A stretch of DNA of 64,000 nucleotides. It comes from Lethocerus indicus (lineage: Eukaryota; Arthropoda; Insecta; Hemiptera; Belostomatidae). The stretch spans positions 15,403,575 to 15,467,574 of the forward strand of contig JACDQD010000005.1 of the NCBI GenBank assembly GCA_019843655.1, read 5' to 3'. Position numbers and translations under genes: made by a program. Positions 45,594 through 56,691 of this stretch are shown here, in pieces. The first letter of the stretch is position 1. The number at the start of each line of letters is the position of its first letter. The notes below the pieces were generated by a model, which saw nothing but the letters and a program-made list of their open reading frames with translations, searched no databases and was not told the origin of the DNA.

Positions 45594-47401
45594 TTCTGAC
45601 GACTTATGGAGTTCCTAGTTTTTTCTCTATACGGTAATTGTAAGATTGCGCTCTGAAAATGGGAGTCACATTGCGGCACGTCTTTCTATGAATAGGGAGT
45701 CAAAGAAAAGTGACTAATAGGGGATTCTTATGTCGCAACGTTTCGCTGGTCATAGGCGTCGCTACTATGCTTTCTTGTTCAGCTTTAATATAATTATTTC
45801 CGTAATTAGAGGATTTATAATTGCTTCACACTGTGAGAAAACTTCCACAGTTTTTATACATGTGACTGAAGCGTTTCTTCTGGTTACGAAGTTTTTCATT
45901 ATTTTCAGTTCTGGTAGTAGTAAGTCTACATTTCCGCACCAAACTCAGGGGGCGCTAGTTTATCGGTGCAAGTGTACTCAACGAACTTTAGTTGAGTACA
46001 TTTTCGCACCACCCTGAGGGGGCGCTAGTTTGTCGGTGCAAATGGGCCCAACAAACGATTTTCGTGTAACTAGCGCCCCCTTAGTGTGGTGCGGAAATGT
46101 ACATAACTAAAGTTCGTTGGGTGCACTTACACCGATTAACTAGATTACTAAAAATAAACTTTTTTCAATAAATTTTGTATCCTGTCATATATTTTGAGTT
46201 CAGAATCTCACAGTTGTGACCAGATAATCCGACAAGGACTTAACCCGATTGACAAGATCCCTCCCAACCCAAATAAGACAACCAACATCCCCCAAAAACA
46301 TAATAACAAGACACATATGTATACACACGACAAACAGGCAACCACTACAGTACATGTCACAGTGACAGTGCAGTGAGGGTGCCGAAAAATACATCCGAAG
46401 TCCTAATGTGACTAACACCGCTACTAAAGATGGTGGATAACCGAGACCGATCTTGCAAAAGACCAAACCAGCGAGAGGAGACAGAAATCTACGGTATTCC
46501 AACCTCTCGCAGACCACAAAACAGGTATTCTAAACTAATTATTCCTTCCTTATAATCACGGTTTTGCAAGATTGGCAATTATTTTAGTCGTATTAATTTT
46601 TTAAAACTGACCGACTGTTGTATTCCGCCCAACAGTAAGTTTACAGGCGTCTTCAATATAATGTAAAATTGTGCTCAGTATACACTAATCAAAGCCTCAC
46701 TGTTGTTACAACTCGCCAATTCGACTGGCAGCGGTTTCATTCCCGCATGACGTTCCAGCAATCTTACCGTGTGAATAATAATTTACATTAGGTGCCTGTA
46801 ATTAGAATTAAAAAATCAATCCAAAATGTGGACAGTTAGAATGTACATAAATGTACTAACGCCTGTAGTGCCGGAATGCATGTAACAATCAAAATTACGA
46901 TTCATTTATGTATGCAATTATGTATCTTGATAGAAAATCAAGTATTTGTATTTGTTGACGGGATGTGTAACTAAGTTAATGTATTACTGACAGAATGCAA
47001 CTGAAGATGACTAAATGCCGTGGAATTTATTGTGGCTCTAAGGCGAAAGTGATACCTAGGGTTCATGAAAAAAATGGAAACAGATGTGAGTTTTCTGAGT
47101 TGACTTTTACGGTGAAAGAGATTTTTACGCTATATATCCAACGCATTTGTTTACTGTACCGTAAACATGATCATGCAAAATAACGAGGCTGCGACCTCCT
47201 TGGTAGGTATAATATAATCAGATTTGGAAACTAATTTTGCTTGTACAATAATACAAAAATATGAGTAGGAGCAATTAAAAGGCGGGCCCTTTTAGCACCG
47301 GAGATAATTAGATTAATTAACGGACAATTAACGGTCGTGGGGGGGGGGCGTTTTTGCGGCATGTCTCAGGATGTGTGAGGGTGCGTGAAGGGGGCATATT
47401 G
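45594..47401. other. Intergenic region with a composite repeat copy
   Basis: No supported gene. The repeat lies at 45925-46535. A GC-richer patch with a G9 run occurs at about 47280-47400 and contains homeodomain-like TTAATTAA and CAATTAA sites. Confidence 0.45.
45925..46535 (+). repeat. Composite interspersed repeat copy
   Basis: About 45925-46145 has ~70-base units in both orientations (GGGGGCGCTAGTTT at ~45950 and ~46020, then TAGCGCCCCCTTAGTG at ~46070). 46146-46535 matches the unique part of the 28.5-kb copy and ends ACAGGTATTCTAAAC. Here the internal TA stretch is only ATATGTATACACACG. Confidence 0.82.
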
Positions 47402-47455
47402 GTGGGGGAGCCAGCTAGATATACGGCCAAGCTCGCCGGTTAAATTGCCAGTCAC
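47402..47455 (+). promoter_or_regulatory. Orphan promoter of the cluster type
   Basis: GTGGGGGA at 47402-47409, GATATACG at 47418-47425 and CCAGTC with A at 47450, exactly 30 bases after the TATA T. This layout matches the genes at 56692 and 59167. No family coding sequence follows. The first ATG (47475) is followed at once by TGA. GTGAGT at 47477-47482 looks like a 5' splice donor, so a first exon of 47450-47476 is possible. Confidence 0.5.
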
Positions 47456-47482
47456 GCAGCTGCCGACCGAGAGAATGTGAGT

Positions 47483-49681
47483 GCAAACATTGGAGGACTA
47501 CTGCTCAGTCATGCCATGTTCTGAAGTCCAGGAGAAGGAATTGAACATTCATTTCAGTGTCGAATTTAAACAGTATACTGCCGTTAAACATGTGAATACA
47601 TTTCTCCGATCCATCGTCTTTGAGATTGTCCAAAAGTTAAAACGCCAAACACCACCGATTGGTGGCTACAAAATAGTAGCGTTTCCCTCAGCTTACATTG
47701 CCGGTCTAGCATAGAGTAGCTTACAGAGACTGAATATCGAAGGAACAATAGGAGAATTATCCCAAATTAATAAGTTAATTCGTTATTTAACTCTGTCTGG
47801 AGGTCCACAACGGTTTTCAACATCAACTCTTGAGGTCGAATGTCCACTTGCTCATTTGGTCCGCTGAAGGCTTCATCGGCAGTCAAAGGGTGCAGATAAC
47901 CTCAGAAAATCACTAGAGTGATGGTATTAACATTATTATGAACTGCGAATACTACATCATTGAAATTATTATTTGTTAGAAAAGAGTAAACCTAAGGCAA
48001 CAATTCAGTAATCGGGAAAGTCAAAATGTTTCTCGCGATTAAACGATAAATAAAAACGAATTGTCACCACTGTAAAATTTAAGGAATTGCAGATAAAATG
48101 AATTCATTAGAATCAATATAGCTATTTCGGTGTGTTGATTTTTTGGTAATCATTTGCCCTTATTTAAATCAGTTTATTTATTAATTTATCTTGTATTTTA
48201 ATTATTTATTCCAAACTTAACGTTTATTATTTGATTTATTGGAAACAAATACTGGAATATTAAATATTATCAGTTTGTTTTGAATGGAATTGATCGAAAT
48301 TTATTTAAGAATATTCTGTTTCCCACAGAACAAAAAATATTATCGTACAAGTTAACTATTTATTCATAACATACAAAATACTATTATATAATACACACTT
48401 GTAATAATGACAGTAAATAACATTACAGTGATTATTCGATGTGAACGTTTAAAATGTTCAAACAAACTGTTTAATGTTTAACTTCTAAATATATAAAAGC
48501 TTAACAATAATGTTTTTAATTTTGAGTGTTCGTTTCCAAGACGCAAAACGTCGTCATTGTCTATATTAGGTCATACTCAAACTTTAAAACAATAAACAGA
48601 CCCGGTGAATTAATTACCAAAAGAATGAAGATTATTTTTAATAAGCACTCATCGTAATGGGACAAAAGAAACAATGAAGTATTCAGACCGTAACTTTAGC
48701 GTGTCCGAAGATAAAATCTAGCGCTCATCCAGTTTTACTTCCCTAATTACGGTGGCCACAACACACTACTCAATGGTTGCATATTGAATGCAATTATATA
48801 ACGGGATATTAAATTAAAATGGACTAATATCAGAAATGAGAAGCCTGAATTAATAATACCTGAACTACATTAAAACTGGAGTTGTGAATATTCCTTTTTC
48901 TTTGTGCATTCAGTGTATTCTTAATTGCATATAATTAGACGGTTCTGAATTTCTCCATCATCCCGAAGCCTTTTATTAATTATCAATTCTTATTTTCCTT
49001 TATCTTGTGTTATTGAGCTTTGAATGTGCTTACAGCACTTATGAATAATGATTAATAGTGAAGTTAGCTGAAAATAAATTGTAATTAAAAATTTCCGAGA
49101 AACAGGTAATATATTTTGTTTAAGATGAAACTGTTGCCGAAATAAATAAGCATTTGTAATCACAATTAAGCCATTCACTTATTTATAGTACATAATTCGG
49201 GAGCCGAAACGGTCTCTCGAAGATGGGGCAAGCTAAAGAAAAAAGTACCACACGTGGGATAACATTTCGTAGATCAAAATGCAATGTAATTAATGTGTCA
49301 TTTAATACTTCTAGAGAGTAAATAATAAGTAATTAGAATGAATGCACCGATGGCCATCAGGTAGTTCATCATATTTATGTGATATGTCTTGCCTTCTCCA
49401 CAAGGTCCCACCATTGAACTTTCTATCTGCTGATGACCCGTCAAAATTTCGTTGCTTGTTTCGCATCGACTGCCTTATACAAGCGAGCGACTCGGGGAAA
49501 GTTAGTTTGTACCAAAAATAATCAGAAATCTCTAGAGTTTCAAGAAGTACAATAGAAATGGCTAGACCGCGGACCAATTATCTAAATCACGAAGTGGTTC
49601 TAATTGATGGTTTATTTAACGGTGAAAACAAATAGATCAGGTCTCGGATGTGGAGTACGGCGTTAGTTAAATACGTTTCGG
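47483..49681. other. Intergenic region downstream of the orphan promoter
   Basis: AT-rich. A 77-codon open frame at 47481-47714 has no signal peptide or recognised motif. No family relic was found on either strand. Confidence 0.45.
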
Positions 49682-49732
49682 GTGGGGACAATAGGGTAGA
49701 AAAGCAGTGACATCTTCGAACGCAGGTTCAGT
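49682..49732 (+). promoter_or_regulatory. Core promoter of gene at 49737
   Basis: GTGGGGA 49682-49688, GTAGAAAAG about 49696-49704 and TCAGT with A at 49730, 7 bases before the ATG. Confidence 0.65.
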
Positions 49733-49736
49733 CAAC

Positions 49737-50384
49737 ATGCGTGTTCTAGGCGTCCTCGTGTCCTGTGCGTTATTGGTGTGCGCGGAAGACAAATCGACAG
49801 GGAGAGGGCTTAGCGACTACGTTGAGGATTACTACCACCGCTTTAGCAACTTTTTCAACCTCGGGAGAAAGGCCGCATCCGTCCCAGATGAACGGAGGAC
49901 TAACGAAGTCGACGTGAAGTGGAGTGCGGCAGCGGGCAGGTACGGGGACGAGGCCGAAGCGAAACACCGACGTCCGGTCCAGAAGGTGCAGGTGAAGAGA
50001 CCGCTCAGCGTAGTCGTCTACAGACCACCGGTGAAGAAAGTCATAGTTCCGGGGGTGAAAGCTGGAGCCGGGAAGAAAGTCCACCTCTACAGCGACCGAA
50101 TTGTTGTCTACAGACCGATGAACAACTCGAGCCAGAAGCGGGTGACTGTGCGATTCTACAAGAGGCTTCCTGCGGGCCAACTGCGACCTATGCGGTTGGT
50201 ACCGGTCATGAAAAAACAGAGGAAAGAAGGAGGCCGAGAATTTACAGGAGAGTTAGCCGAGGAGCGCTCCCCTGGGAGACAAGTTAGCGGAGGGCGAGCT
50301 GCACGTGGAACTCAGTTTTACAGCGCCCCAAACTACGGTGGATCGAAGCCCCGCACTAAATCTAGTTACACCCATCTTCGCTAA
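49737..50384 (+). CDS. Strongly diverged basic secreted protein of the cluster, 215 aa
   Basis: Signal peptide 1-16 (MRVLGVLVSCALLVCA), then EDKSTGRGLSDYVEDYYHRF. Clean VPVPV runs are lost. What remains of the family pattern is short pieces such as VQVKRPLSVVVYRPPVKKVIVPGV and RIVVYRPMNNSSQKRVTVRFYK. The protein is rich in Lys/Arg (for example KKQRKEGGREF), with a Ser/Tyr/Lys end KPRTKSSYTHLR. No Val/Pro module, His block or Gly repeat is left. I place it in the family from its promoter, leader length, intronless secretory design and residual RPxSVVVYRP units. An independent origin is possible. Function unknown; a basic cuticle or extracellular protein is a guess. Confidence 0.7.
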   Translation: MRVLGVLVSCALLVCAEDKSTGRGLSDYVEDYYHRFSNFFNLGRKAASVPDERRTNEVDVKWSAAAGRYGDEAEAKHRRPVQKVQVKRPLSVVVYRPPVKKVIVPGVKAGAGKKVHLYSDRIVVYRPMNNSSQKRVTVRFYKRLPAGQLRPMRLVPVMKKQRKEGGREFTGELAEERSPGRQVSGGRAARGTQFYSAPNYGGSKPRTKSSYTHLR

Positions 50385-51775
50385 AGGCCGCGCTTCAACC
50401 AGAGTAGATATATTTTAAAACACAGTCGTAGTTTGTATTTAATGTTCCTTGTTTTGTACATTAGTATTTCGTTTTTCATCTTAATCGAATACGAACGATT
50501 TTAGACAACTAAAGACCACTAAGTAAAGCGATTGTTTTGACTTTAGTAACGCTAATTATATTGGTTTGTACATTTTCACAAGATACGTGCAAAAGTCACA
50601 TGAGCCTCATCAGACAGGCAGAATAAATATTATAGCGTATTATCTAGGATAAATTCAAAAACGTATTATATATGTCACGTTATTTCAATATAATTGCCTT
50701 CTGAAAATGTTTCTTATTTTATTTTGCTTTTAAAAAATTCCCGATGTCCGCTTAACTAAGAGGATAGTGCAACCTTCTGTTGATTTGTGTAAATCTGAGA
50801 GGTCAACTAAACGCTTTGATGGTAATTGAGTTCGATAACCTAGATTAAACTACGAGTTCAAATTACATTGTTTACTATGAAAACGTCTTTTATTTTTATA
50901 GAACTGATTTCTGTTCCTTTTATTTTAAGTGGCCAAGGTTACTGTAAGTAGAGAGGAATGCAGTTGCAGGGTCACTCATCATTTCCTTTCTCTTATAATG
51001 CCAACCGAAGACGCACACCTAGCTTCATTTATGACCTTGATCTTTTCCACACTCTTGTACACGTGAAATTACAGAATAAAATTTCGTAACCTCAAAATAT
51101 TCGTCTTAATTTTTAATGGATGTATGTCATGAATAATTCTAATAAAGATATTTATTTTCGGAGGAGTTAAGTTAATTAATTCTCTTTAGTATCGTATAAA
51201 ATAAAAAAATATTTTCCCTGAATGAACGCGTCGTACGTTTACTATTTAATGGGAGATGGCAATTTGCAAATTGTTATTGTACTGATATCGCGAATTGGTA
51301 ATCGTATGCGCTTTATTAACGATGATGGATGAGAACAAATTAACAATAATACAGAAAAAATGAATTCAGGTGAAATACAGCATTAATTTCATACGTATTG
51401 TTTCTTATAGCTCATATCCTAATGTTCCTGTTGTCATAGTGGAGTGAATGAAAATTCTCAAGTATGGAGATATATGTTCATGATAATATCGTTAGTTTCT
51501 TGGCGGAGTGCTTCTTTTCAGCCATTTATTTAATATTGTTCAATGGTTATATAAATAAGAACTATAACTCAATGAAATACGCCTGCAAATATTATTCGAG
51601 TGTATACTTTCGGCGGATAAATTCAGCAAAATGAACGGAGCGGGACAAAAAAATAATTGATGTTATAAATAATTCAAAGTTTAAATACATTACATCACAG
51701 CGTCTACGCAATTCGCTTCGATATTTTCTATAACTACGTGATGTCGGAAAGGTGGGGAATCGTGTAATTTTCCGA
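50385..51775. other. AT-rich intergenic region
   Basis: No supported gene. An additional GTGGGGA occurs at 51752-51758, just outside the next promoter. Confidence 0.5.
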
Positions 51776-51826
51776 GTGGGGAAGAGTCGGTAGAAATAGT
51801 AGGGCCGGGCTTTCAACCGTATCAGT
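51776..51826 (+). promoter_or_regulatory. Core promoter of gene at 51831
   Basis: GTGGGGA 51776-51782 (a second copy at 51752-51758), AGAAATAG 51792-51799 and TCAGT with A at 51824, 7 bases before the ATG. Confidence 0.65.
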
Positions 51827-51830
51827 TATC

Positions 51831-52499
51831 ATGAAGACGCTAGCGGCTGCATTCGTCTGCGCCACTTTGGCGTACGTGTCGGTCATCGGTCAGGAAATCG
51901 GACGTATCGATGGGAGGGGAGTCGCCAACGAGGACGGAACAGGGATCAAGGCGATCGCGATCAGCAAGAAAGTGCCGGTGAACGTTATGAAGCCCGACAG
52001 TGTGTTCGTTCGGAAATCCTACCCAGACGCCGTTCTCAAGAAGGTCCGGGTGCCGGTCCCGCATCCCTATACCGCCGTGAAGTATGTCCCTTACACGGTA
52101 GATACTCCCTACCCCGTTTTCCTCCAGAAGAAGATCCTCTACAGTGTCGAGAAAAGGATCCCGGTCGCTGGCCAAGTAGTGGCCGAGGACCCCGCACCCG
52201 CGCCCGTCGAGAAGCCGATTTTCGTCCCTCACAACGTGAACGCGAAAATTCCCCCGGCTCAACGCCTGGTTCTGTTCGCACCCACCAGACAAGAAAACAC
52301 CAAGAGCCGATTGGGCGACGATCTACTTTCCGGCGAGGGACGGACCTCTGAAGATTTCGACAGTTGGTCGAAATACAACTACAACGACCGGGGACTGGCC
52401 TACCCTGGTCGGGATGCGAGATTAAGTTACGTCTCCAGTAGCAGTGTCACAGACGGTCGAACTTCTTCCTTTCATTCGCACATTAATCACCTATCGTGA
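51831..52499 (+). CDS. Decayed type-I cuticular protein, 222 aa
   Basis: Signal peptide 1-20 (MKTLAAAFVCATLAYVSVIG). The type-I entry motif survives as IKAIAISKKVPVNV, and the type-I C-terminus as SYVSSSSVTDG...SSFHSHINHLS (compare YSHMSSSSYNHG and SYSSHVNH of the gene at 4140). Between them the Val/Pro module is shortened and eroded (SVFVRKSYPDAVLKKVRV, PHPYTAVKYVPYTV, PYPVFLQKKILYSVEKR, APAPVEKPIFVPHNV). The KRG site has become GRG. The frame is intact, so it may still be functional with relaxed constraint. Homology to the 1.4-5.1 kb pair is clear at both ends. Confidence 0.78.
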   Translation: MKTLAAAFVCATLAYVSVIGQEIGRIDGRGVANEDGTGIKAIAISKKVPVNVMKPDSVFVRKSYPDAVLKKVRVPVPHPYTAVKYVPYTVDTPYPVFLQKKILYSVEKRIPVAGQVVAEDPAPAPVEKPIFVPHNVNAKIPPAQRLVLFAPTRQENTKSRLGDDLLSGEGRTSEDFDSWSKYNYNDRGLAYPGRDARLSYVSSSSVTDGRTSSFHSHINHLS

Positions 52500-55119
52500 C
52501 GTTTCTTATCGTGAATGTTAACTTTATTTTACAAGTTTTCAGGAATTCAAACCTGCGAATTTACTTCCTTCTATTTGTAATTGTAACTGAATTAATATTA
52601 ATACCTACATTAGAGGAAATTAAGTATGTCGGTAACATCACATTAAGAGTGCAGATATTTATAAAATTTCATAAAAACGGTGAGCAGAGACAGAAGATTT
52701 CATGAATGATTGCAAGAATTACGATATTCCAAACTCTCGCGGATACATCTAATGGATATCCAATGGATATTAAGAATGTATCGTACAAATAGTAGAGTTT
52801 ATAAATTATTATGGTTGTGCTCTGTTGCACCACTACAACATTATACTGTTATTTGTATTTAAGAATAAACTATATAATAAAAAAAACGGTGGCTAATTAT
52901 CATTCTGAACTACTACCAGAATACTTTGTGATTACACTAACCATCTTTTTACCATAAAAATCATATACAGGAAAAACTAATACTTGTGGCTAAGTTATTA
53001 CCCTACGACAAGATCAAAAGAGACTTACTTTTGTACACTAGCGCTAGTGTTACAACTCTATTTCAGCCGGAAGCAGTAGCGACTCTCAGCGACAAACTTC
53101 ATAGTAGTCGGACAATACGCAGAACGGGGGTTTTCCAGGGAATTTCTGGACAAGCGGACGGGTAAAAAGTGGACGACTTTTTACACTCCAGAATAGTTCC
53201 TTGCACAAATAAAAAAAGTAGGATGACGCCGTCTTCACGTTGTAGGATGAGGACAGGGTGCTTCTATCCCGAAACGAGGGAAACGAAGTCCCTGGCAGAG
53301 ATTGGCTTTGTGGAAACAAATATAAAGTCGGTAAATATAAAGTTCTAAACGAGAAAGAAAAGGAATTTCAAGATTCAGTAGACAGACATACCTGAGAGGG
53401 TATTTATCACGAAGGTCAGAATGACAAACAAAGAAATATTTAAAATATTAATTTACCCGTTCACGTGCGCAAGAACAAAATAACATGATTTGAAAGAAGA
53501 CTTTCTACTATTTCCATAGTTGACTCATAAATAATCTAATACGGGGTGCTAAATTACACGATTAAATTTGCATTATCTCCCTTTCCTTGCTTGGTTCTCA
53601 ATCTATCGTCGACTGAACAACGGATTAAAAATTGGAATAATATAGCATTTTATGGATTGTTAATTTTCCCTTACATTCCACCACTGCGGTTGAAACCTCC
53701 AGAAACGCTATTGGGCCATTATGCAAACGATGGGAGACCACTTCTACGCTCTAAGCGTTACGAGGGGAACCACCCGCCACCCATTTACGATACGACAGTT
53801 AGCAGGAATCACCAAGCCATTTCCCAGTGCGTAATGCCGGCAAATTTGGGTCCGATTACACCAATTGCTATACCCGGGACGATTCAGAGTTTGCATATTT
53901 TAATACGATTATCCGGTAGTCTAGATTTATTTGATCTAAATCTTATTATACTCAAGTGTTTAATTATGCATTAAAATAATGGGATATATGTGTGCATTTG
54001 TATATAAATACCACTGGGTAATATACGATGCCAACGTAATTACGAAGAACAGAAAATCTTACGAGGAATGATATTTCTTCATATTATTTGACACTTGACA
54101 CACAGTACGGTTGTACATACATGCAGTTTATAGTGAATTTGCATTAATAATCTGGTAAATTATCCACATGTATGTGGAAATTACTGGAAAATAAATTAAT
54201 AACTGGATTTCGGTTCGTAGTTTTAAAATATAATACTGATATAACAGGAAAACTTTTAAGATCGTAAATACACAATACAAAATAGGTTTCCTGTCATATA
54301 TTTGGAAGTCAGAACCTAATTGTTGTGACCAGTTGTGTGGTCAAATATATATTTGAGCGATAATCTGACAAAGACTTAAGCCGATTAACAAAATCACTCC
54401 TAACCCAAATAAGACAAACAACATCCCCCAAAAACAGAATACCAAGACACAGATATGTACACACGAGAGACAACCACCACAGTACAAGTGGCAGTGACAG
54501 TGCAGTGAGGGTGCCCAAAAAACATCCAAAGTGCCAAAGTGTCTAACGCCGCCACTGAAGATGGCGAGCAGCCGAAACTGGTCTAGTAAAAGACGAAACC
54601 AGCGAGAGGAGACAGAGACACAGGAACTCTACGGTATTCCAAACCCTGTCAGACCACAAAAGAGATATTCTAAACTAATAACTATATACTTACATAAAAT
54701 TATAAATTATATGTATTATAAAATTATATTTCAAAATAAAATAAAATATATTACAAAAAATAGAAAGACTATTGTTTTTTCAAATATTCATTTCACTATA
54801 TAGTCTGGAATAACATAACAGGCCTACCGGGGGTACTCCTCGCTTTCTATAAAGTACTCTTCAGTTGAAGGCATTTGTCAAGTAAAAGACATATTAATGG
54901 TTAATTATTTACGATAAGGCCCAGTGTTATTATTAGGGATGCAGTTAACAATGGAAGTGGCCGTTTATGGACTACTACTCGCATGGAAGGACAAAAGGAT
55001 AGGCATTATCTACGCATGGCGCCGATAGCTATCTCCCGCATTCCGTGAGCAATGAAGCGGTCTCTAGAATTCGATAAGATGGGAATAAGGAAGAATCGGA
55101 CGGTGTGACGGCTCCGATG
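52500..55119. other. Intergenic region with a truncated repeat copy
   Basis: No supported gene. Open frames at 53086-53319 (minus) and 53546-53974 (plus, 142 codons) have no signal peptide, promoter or recognised domain. A repeat copy lies at 54240-54680. Confidence 0.45.
54240..54680 (+). repeat. Truncated composite interspersed repeat
   Basis: Contains only the unique part (CGATAATCTGACAAAGACTT, AACATCCCCCAAAAACA, AACCAGCGAGAGGAGACAG) and ends GATATTCTAAAC. The ~70-base units are absent. Confidence 0.8.
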
Positions 55120-55167
55120 GTGGGGATATTATTCAAATAGGCAGAGCTTCGTCGGAAGGAAGTCAGT
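55120..55167 (+). promoter_or_regulatory. Core promoter of gene at 55172
   Basis: GTGGGGA 55120-55126, weak AT-rich CAAATAG 55134-55140 and TCAGT with A at 55165, 7 bases before the ATG. Confidence 0.6.
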
Positions 55168-55171
55168 CGAA

Positions 55172-55879
55172 ATGGAGTTCTCCAAATCAGCCGTGTGCGT
55201 TTATTTGATTATAGTGCTTGTGAGCAGATATGTGGACGGGCTTCAGGGGCAGGAGGAGCACAATGAAGGGGCTGGCCACGGCCACCATCCGCAGGAGGAA
55301 CAAATCAAGACAATAACATTCACCAAATGCGTTCCTGTGCCCTACCCCGTCGAGGTCGAGAAGAAAGTGCCGGTTCCGATTAAGATCTACGTCAAGAAGC
55401 CCTACCCGGTCTACATTCCGAAACCCTACCCGGTTATGGTACACAAGAAAGTTCCGGTCCCAGTCAAAATCCTGGTGCCGCATCCGGTCCCCGTCGAGAA
55501 GACGGTCCACGTTCCGTACAGAGTGCACGTGGAGAAGCCCGTCCCCTACCCCGTCGTTAAGACCTACCCCGTTTACATTGAGAAGAAGGTGCCGTACCCC
55601 GTTGAGAAAAGGGTCTCCATACCAGTGGAAGTGATCGTCGAGAAACCATTCCCTATCCACATACAGGTCGAGAAACCAGTACCGTACCCAGTCGAAAAGC
55701 TGGTACCAGTGCCAGTCAATGTGCATGTCGACAGGCCTGTCTATCTGGAGAGGCCCCTACCGATACCCGGCAACCAGTACCCGCCAATGCACACCATTCC
55801 ATTAGAGGACCCCGACCATTCTCCTCACTATGAAATTCATAGTCACCATGGCGCCGACAGCTCTGATGGAGAAGACTAA
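55172..55879 (+). CDS. Type-I Val/Pro/Lys-repeat cuticular protein, 235 aa
   Basis: Signal peptide 1-23 (SAVCVYLIIVLVSRYVDG part), then a His/Glu-rich stretch (GAGHGHHPQEEQ) and the entry motif IKTITFTKCVPVPYPV. It has one cysteine (53) where other type-I proteins have Lys or Gln. The module is as regular as in the 1.4-5.1 kb genes: [80 protein letters not shown]. The ending differs: a short His/Asp/Ser tail (DHSPHYEIHSHHGADSSDGED) without the SSHVNH end. No Lys-Arg site. It is probably the least decayed member of the right-hand block. Confidence 0.83.
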   Translation: MEFSKSAVCVYLIIVLVSRYVDGLQGQEEHNEGAGHGHHPQEEQIKTITFTKCVPVPYPVEVEKKVPVPIKIYVKKPYPVYIPKPYPVMVHKKVPVPVKILVPHPVPVEKTVHVPYRVHVEKPVPYPVVKTYPVYIEKKVPYPVEKRVSIPVEVIVEKPFPIHIQVEKPVPYPVEKLVPVPVNVHVDRPVYLERPLPIPGNQYPPMHTIPLEDPDHSPHYEIHSHHGADSSDGED

Positions 55880-55935
55880 TCTACGAGGAACAACCCGAAT
55901 CAAGCCACGAATTATATAGACACAGGGACTGTAGT

Positions 55936-55941
55936 AATAAA
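55936..55941 (+). terminator. Poly(A) signal of gene at 55172
   Basis: AATAAA 56 bases after the stop codon. Confidence 0.55.
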
Positions 55942-56639
55942 CGTATATTTTCCGAAGGACATATTAATTGTGGACAGTATTAGTCATTTAATATGTTCCG
56001 GGGACTAAACATTTAAATATGTATATATTGTAAATTATTTATGTAAATTTATAAAATATAATAAACTTTCATAGGATAAAAATAGGTATACTTCATACAA
56101 AATATATTGCCGAACCATCTCCCCTGTACTGCATACTCCGAATACTATCCTATGCTTCGGTGACCTCTATTCGCCCATCGTCGTTTCTAGGTAAATTAGT
56201 CCTTTCCTAGACAACGAAGTTCGTATTTCCCGACCTCCAGTAGTCTCCTATCTTATAACAGTGGATATCGTTTTTGAATATTTATGAATTTGTTCTTGTA
56301 TATATTATGTGTTTGTATACACTTTTTGCTTCACCATAATTTGCACCATTATGCAATAAATTAATTTCAACAGAAAAATGTTGGTAGTTAAACATCATTG
56401 CGGAATCATTTAGACTTTCATTTTTTATCCGACGGATTATTCGGATTTTATATGCAAATTAACGCTTCCACTAGAGCGGTGGTGCGAATCCTACGTTGGA
56501 ATAGCATTTTTCATAGAATAATTTCCAATAGCGTAAAATGTGGTAATTCGGCAAATCATAATTATGTTTTCAGAGTATTGAGATGGAATTGAATAAAATA
56601 TCCGAAATTAATGAAATTATAGATAATAACAGGGGTGAT
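55942..56639. other. AT-rich spacer
   Basis: No feature supported. Confidence 0.5.
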
Positions 56640-56688
56640 GGAGGGGCCTGTGGATATAAGACCGGGCAATTGAAAGATGCCTGCAGTC
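56640..56688 (+). promoter_or_regulatory. Core promoter of gene at 56692
   Basis: Degenerate G-box GGAGGGGCC 56640-56648, TATAAG 56655-56660 and GCAGT with A at 56685, exactly 30 bases after the TATA T and 7 before the ATG at 56692. An in-frame ATG at 56677 precedes the inferred start site. Confidence 0.68.
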
Positions 56689-56691
56689 GAA

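Noticed and set aside
47481..47714. 77-codon frame after the orphan promoter as its gene
   Set aside because: No hydrophobic N-terminus and no family pattern; its start overlaps the splice-donor-like site.
53546..53974. 142-codon open frame
   Set aside because: No signal peptide, promoter, motif or codon bias like the real genes; sits in AT-rich DNA.
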